A stretch of DNA of 64,000 nt from Armatimonadota bacterium (GTDB lineage: Bacteria > Armatimonadota > Fimbriimonadia > Fimbriimonadales > Fimbriimonadaceae), in contig JAFDWX010000001.1 in assembly GCA_018268255.1 (NCBI GenBank), forward strand, positions 558,001 to 622,000. Direction: 5' to 3'. Shown piece by piece: positions 60,867 through 64,000 of this stretch; position 1 is the stretch's first letter, and each line of letters starts with the position of its first letter. The notes beneath the pieces were generated by a model, which was given only the letters and a program-made list of their open reading frames with translations, ran no database searches and had not been told where the DNA came from. Made by a program: the position numbers and the translations under genes.

Positions 60867-61580
60867 TTACAGGATGAAGCCTTCGCCTTCTGCAACGGAC
60901 CAATTCACAAACTCGGGACAAAGCTCCCTCGCAACGTTGGCAACTGGTTCGATCCTAACGGAATCATCGCAGTTGAGAAGGAACGTCATAAGCTCAAAAT
61001 GGGCTCGCAGATCGACGCTGGGCTCCCCTACGCCCACACCCCTGAACGAGAAAATCGCCCACGCCTTGGATTCGATCGCTTTCCGGGCGAGTTGGATGAG
61101 TTCTCGACCGGAGTACTCTTCACATCGCAAAATCTTGAGGTCATTCCAACGCAAATCCTGGGTGTTCAGGCCTTCGGAACCGCTTCGGACGACAGGGTAT
61201 TGAGTCACAAGCTCGCGTTGAACCTGAAGGAGATCGAAAGAGCTGTCGTCGAGCCACGGGATCCCCAGAGTGGTGCGCGACTGCGTCAGTTCCCAGACTA
61301 ACTGCGCCCCGGTGTGGACATCCATGAGGTTGGCTTCGAATGTATCCTCTGATGTCGAAAGGTAAGGATCAAACAGCGTGCCGATGCCAATCTCATGCCC
61401 GTTCCGAGCCATCTCACGCCAATCCTCCCCAGATTCGATAAGGAAGTCGTTTGGTACGTAGAAGGTGCCCTTGAATCCAAGATCGTCCAGTTGCGGAAGC
61501 ACCAGTTCTGAGTGATCGATCAGTCCCCCATCGTACGTGAGGCTGATGACACAAGATGCGTTCCAAGGCCAACTGGTCAT
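60867..61580 (-). CDS. NodB-fold polysaccharide-deacetylase-like protein, metal site lost
   Basis: This 237-residue protein follows the polysaccharide deacetylase pattern SLTYDDGLDSH...GTFY...GHEIGNHTxxHP, but reads SLTYDGGLIDHSE (Asp17 kept, metal Asp18 replaced by Gly) and GHEIGIGTLFDPYL (both metal His replaced by Gly and Asp). All three metal ligands are therefore missing and deacetylase activity is unlikely. No signal peptide is present. It lies 9 bp after the lipoprotein gene and 9 bp before the Fe-S gene. It may bind a sugar or act as a regulatory relic. Confidence 0.75.
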   Translation of the reverse strand: MTSWPWNASCVISLTYDGGLIDHSELVLPQLDDLGFKGTFYVPNDFLIESGEDWREMARNGHEIGIGTLFDPYLSTSEDTFEANLMDVHTGAQLVWELTQSRTTLGIPWLDDSSFDLLQVQRELVTQYPVVRSGSEGLNTQDLRWNDLKILRCEEYSGRELIQLARKAIESKAWAIFSFRGVGVGEPSVDLRAHFELMTFLLNCDDSVRIEPVANVARELCPEFVNWSVAEGEGFIL

Positions 61581-61589
61581 CGTCTCGGG

Positions 61590-62240
61590 CTATCCCTTGT
61601 GGTCGAAGTAAAGCAACGTCTGGCCTTGACCGCGATCCCACTCCAAAGCCGCGAAGTTATCGTCTATACGAATGCTGAGTTCGTTGGTCATGTCCTCCGG
61701 CAAGGTGAGTTTTGCTCCAGCCTTATTTGTTACGCCCTCAGCTTTGGCTCTTTCAAACGCCTTTCCTCCGATCGTCTCGATGGTTGCATCCAAGTAGCGG
61801 TTGGTCCGCTCGAGCGTGCCCTTGTACTCGACGCCCAGATACGTGAGAGTAAAGCGGCTGTCGGGGGTGATCTCCAAGGAGATAGGCCCGACCTTTTTGA
61901 GGATGACTTCCTCCTGGTTGAGCCGTGCAGTCACTGCGTTGCCGGCTCCCATGGGCAATTTGAGGAGACCGGTCCACTTGCCAACAACCTTCTCCATGAC
62001 AGCCGAGTCAGGAGCATTGGTCGGATCGGTGTACTCCACTTTCCCTTGGCCGCTGTTCGGCATTCCAGCCGGATTTTTCGTGCCGCCAGAGGTGTCCTGC
62101 GGCATCCCCGCGAATGGGGGAGGAGCTTCCATCTTGCGCGTCGTTTTGGTCGGAGCAAGCATTTGGCATCCAGACAAAACCGAGACAACCGCAATCACGG
62201 TGGAAATGGATATTCGCGATGCGTATTGATTCAGTTTCAT
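61590..62240 (-). CDS. Lipoprotein, unrecognised
   Basis: The signal peptide ends in a lipobox (VVSVLSGCQM), followed by a Pro/Gly/Thr-rich stretch (about residues 30-75) and a beta-rich domain (about 85-216) beginning VVGKWTGLLKLP and including SRFTLTYLGVEYKGTLE, as in small lipocalin-like stress proteins. No catalytic residues can be named. Its ATG overlaps the queE stop by 4 bp, though queuosine synthesis is cytoplasmic, so coupling may reflect operon packing only. Confidence 0.75.
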   Translation of the reverse strand: MKLNQYASRISISTVIAVVSVLSGCQMLAPTKTTRKMEAPPPFAGMPQDTSGGTKNPAGMPNSGQGKVEYTDPTNAPDSAVMEKVVGKWTGLLKLPMGAGNAVTARLNQEEVILKKVGPISLEITPDSRFTLTYLGVEYKGTLERTNRYLDATIETIGGKAFERAKAEGVTNKAGAKLTLPEDMTNELSIRIDDNFAALEWDRGQGQTLLYFDHKG

Positions 62241-62935
62241 GTTCCTCTAGTATTGCCGAAGAGCTGGATATGGAATCGAGGTGTGATTCTCCAACCACGG
62301 TCCAAGACGACGCTTACCAACTGCTGCTGGCAGGTCTCTAGTGTGGTTTGATCAATTCCTTGGGCCATCAGCAATACTCGCTCGGGTTCAACGCTTTTTA
62401 GTGCGTTTAGAATTCCATCAATCTGTTGGACATCTTCCACAATTGTCGCCGTTTGGACAACGAATTTAAGCTGATAAGTGTAAGTTTCTATGAGTTTCAG
62501 AAGTGTATCCTGGGAGATGCGCTGGGCCTCATGTCTATCTTTCCATGGACCTTCTGGGGTGGAATGGGCCAACTTCGGGCTGATGCTCATGAGATCACAT
62601 TCCACCGTGCGAAATCGGGTGCCTGCCGTCTCGATGGTGATGTGGAAACCTCGTGCTTTGAGTTCCCGGGCGAGACCTTCGATGGGTTCGAAGATCATCG
62701 GTTCACCGCCTGTCAGGACCACGTGTCTCGACCGGTAGGGTGCGATCGCGTCTAGGATCTCGTTGATCGACATGACCGGTCCTTCCGGATTCCAACTGGC
62801 GTATGGGGTGTCACACCAAACGCATCTCAGATTGCATCCGCTTACACGCACAAAAATGCTGGGGACTCCGAGTAAGAGCCCCTCACCTTGAACGGACTCG
62901 AAGATTTCTGAGATTCGGAGCTGGCTCTCGGTCAT
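62237..62935 (-). CDS. queE: 7-carboxy-7-deazaguanine synthase (radical SAM)
   Basis: QueE converts carboxy-tetrahydropterin to CDG with a [4Fe-4S] cluster and SAM. ATG 62935 is the start: it makes the ATGA overlap with queC and begins directly before [12 protein letters not shown]. The cluster motif [15 protein letters not shown] is C-x3-C-x2-C, followed by [10 protein letters not shown] (GGE motif). The protein is 232 residues. The cysteine desulfurase two genes upstream could help supply its cluster. Confidence 0.93.
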   Translation of the reverse strand: MTESQLRISEIFESVQGEGLLLGVPSIFVRVSGCNLRCVWCDTPYASWNPEGPVMSINEILDAIAPYRSRHVVLTGGEPMIFEPIEGLARELKARGFHITIETAGTRFRTVECDLMSISPKLAHSTPEGPWKDRHEAQRISQDTLLKLIETYTYQLKFVVQTATIVEDVQQIDGILNALKSVEPERVLLMAQGIDQTTLETCQQQLVSVVLDRGWRITPRFHIQLFGNTRGT

Positions 62936-63618
62936 AACCTCAAATGTGCGAGCACCGGGTCGTCCATCCCAAGACTGTGGAAAGCAGCGCTTCGAATCTG
63001 GCACGAATCGCATGCGCCGCACGCTCTCCCCGTGGAGTCAGGATCATAACAGGAGTGGGTGAGGCCGTAATCGACACCCAGGCCGAGACCCGTTTCGATG
63101 ATTTGCGCTTTGGTCATGGAGATTAGAGGCGCGTGGATGGTGATCTTCTCGCCAGAGACTCCCACCTTCGTGGCGACATTGGCAAGATGCTCGAATGCCT
63201 CGATAAACTCTGGCCGACAGTCTGGATAGCCGCTGTAGTCCACTGCATTGACTCCCACGAAGATGTCGAAAGCACCGGAAACCTCTGCAAACGCCAACGC
63301 GAGGCTCAGCATCACTGTGTTGCGGGCCGGGACATAGGTGATTGGAATATCTTCGACCATTTCCGATTCGGTTCGGTTCTTCGGAACATCAAGATTGTCC
63401 GTGAGAGCCGAGCCCCCGAAATCCGAAAGTGGCACACGGACCAACTTATGCTTTACCTGCAGCGCGTCGGCGATCCGTCGCGCTGCATCCAGTTCCACCC
63501 GGTGGCGTTGTCCGTACTCGACAGTCAACGCGATGGTTTCAAACCCCTGGTGCCGGGCGATCGCCAAAACTGTCGCCGAATCAAGACCACCGCTGAGAAG
63601 TACGATCGCTTTTTTCAT
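62932..63618 (-). CDS. queC: 7-cyano-7-deazaguanine (preQ0) synthase
   Basis: QueC turns CDG into preQ0 with ATP and ammonia. It has the PP-loop [14 protein letters not shown] and the C-terminal zinc site with four Cys in THSCYDP and RACGACDSC, ending in the usual manner. ATG 63618 is preferred: it overlaps the desulfurase stop as ATGA and has GGGAG about nine bases upstream; ATG 63633 would add five residues. queD and the Tgt/QueA steps are not seen. Confidence 0.94.
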   Translation of the reverse strand: MKKAIVLLSGGLDSATVLAIARHQGFETIALTVEYGQRHRVELDAARRIADALQVKHKLVRVPLSDFGGSALTDNLDVPKNRTESEMVEDIPITYVPARNTVMLSLALAFAEVSGAFDIFVGVNAVDYSGYPDCRPEFIEAFEHLANVATKVGVSGEKITIHAPLISMTKAQIIETGLGLGVDYGLTHSCYDPDSTGRACGACDSCQIRSAAFHSLGMDDPVLAHLRL

Positions 63619-64000
63619 TCGTCCGCTCCCCATTGTGACGGGTCGAGAACTCGCGAAATGCGTCTGGCGGCTTCTGTGGCCTCTTCCAGCGTGGTCGAAT
63701 CTCCAAAGGTGAACCTCAAACCGCGATTTGCCCTTGCCTCATCGAATCCCACAGCAAGGAGCACGTGAGAAGGTTCCAACGATCCGGAACTGCATGCGGC
63801 ACCACTGGAACAGCTCACTCCCGCACGGTCGAGCTTGATGAGAGCAACTTCTGCGGATGATTTCTGCAACACAAAGTGCGCGTGGCTCGGAAGGACATCA
63901 TCACCGACCCCGACTGTGAGCCCGAGCGGAACCTGCATCTTTTCCAATACCGCGACGAATTGATTTCGAGCTGCCTTCCGCAGGCTAGGTTCACGGTTTA
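63615..64000 (-). CDS. Cysteine desulfurase (NifS/IscS family), 5' end cut by window edge
   Basis: Only the C-terminal 128 residues are inside the window; the frame is open to base 64000. It includes the active-site loop [20 protein letters not shown] (catalytic Cys in AAC, just before SSG), the SHAHFVL strand, and the fold end LRFTFGDST. The family removes sulfur from cysteine with PLP for Fe-S cluster and tRNA thiolation. It is the first visible gene of the operon and overlaps queC by 4 bp. Confidence 0.92.
   Translation of the reverse strand, partial: NREPSLRKAARNQFVAVLEKMQVPLGLTVGVGDDVLPSHAHFVLQKSSAEVALIKLDRAGVSCSSGAACSSGSLEPSHVLLAVGFDEARANRGLRFTFGDSTTLEEATEAARRISRVLDPSQWGADE

Overview
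The window is a gene-dense bacterial chromosome segment of moderately high GC with no phage, transposase, CRISPR array or rRNA visible. Several traits together point to the Armatimonadota, perhaps a Fimbriimonadia-like lineage: a prepilin of the type with an H-X9-DG-like C-terminus, a secreted dockerin-repeat protein, PEP-CTERM/HAF-repeat proteins, a copper-amine-oxidase-N 'stalk' protein, sortilin-type beta-propellers, and diverged housekeeping enzymes (polA, ileS, metG). This taxonomic call is an inference from gene content, not from a marker phylogeny.

Layout. 1-9.6 kb: hisI (cut by the edge), a GntR/LacI-type regulator with an ArnT-like glycosyltransferase, a methyltransferase and ComEA-like pair, a duplicated PrcB-like secreted protein, a CorC-type transporter, phoU, two small envelope genes and an MFS exporter. 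9.6-15.5 kb: polA, a prepilin with a dockerin protein, and a medium-chain dehydrogenase. 15.5-20.6 kb: a leftward cluster folK, a GspF/PilC-like gene, a membrane-anchored J-domain protein and metG, then tRNA-His. 20.6-24.8 kb: a MerR-like regulator behind a 376-bp non-coding region, fabD-fabG, queF and a PhoPQ-activated-type hydrolase. 24.9-30.6 kb: a stalk-domain envelope protein, an HD-GYP and PilZ pair (cyclic di-GMP), an A-type Fe-S carrier, and divergent mntR and mntH.

30.6-44.3 kb: the most unusual region. Two close paralogues of a PEP-CTERM/HAF-repeat secreted protein, with their shared upstream element, form a 1.13-kb inverted repeat around 11.3 kb of cargo (lipoprotein, sugar-nucleotidyltransferase, GH31 glycosidase, chemoreceptor, YceI protein, two-TM protein, PDZ-containing sortilin-like propeller). 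The copies are a mosaic of identical tracts and strongly diverged patches.

44.3-51.4 kb: a four-gene ABC-2 exporter operon, a 46-codon gene, ftsK, a tiny single-TM gene and a PHB-depolymerase-like esterase. 51.5-58.5 kb: the leftward ileS-lspA operon ending in a Pro/Ala-rich repeat protein, then a GT2 glycosyltransferase divergent from dps. 58.5-64 kb: a compact seven-gene leftward operon: cysteine desulfurase (cut by the edge), queC, queE, a lipoprotein, a metal-site-less NodB-fold protein, a FadF-like Fe-S oxidoreductase and acpS. With queF at 23.3 kb, three steps of preQ1/queuosine synthesis are present; queD and the later steps are not.

No unambiguous new defence or mobile system is visible. 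The best candidates for novelty are the inverted mosaic PEP-CTERM pair, the Tyr-type proofreading-deficient-looking DNA polymerase I, the PrcB-Cys/His-PrcB protein and the PDZ-in-propeller protein.
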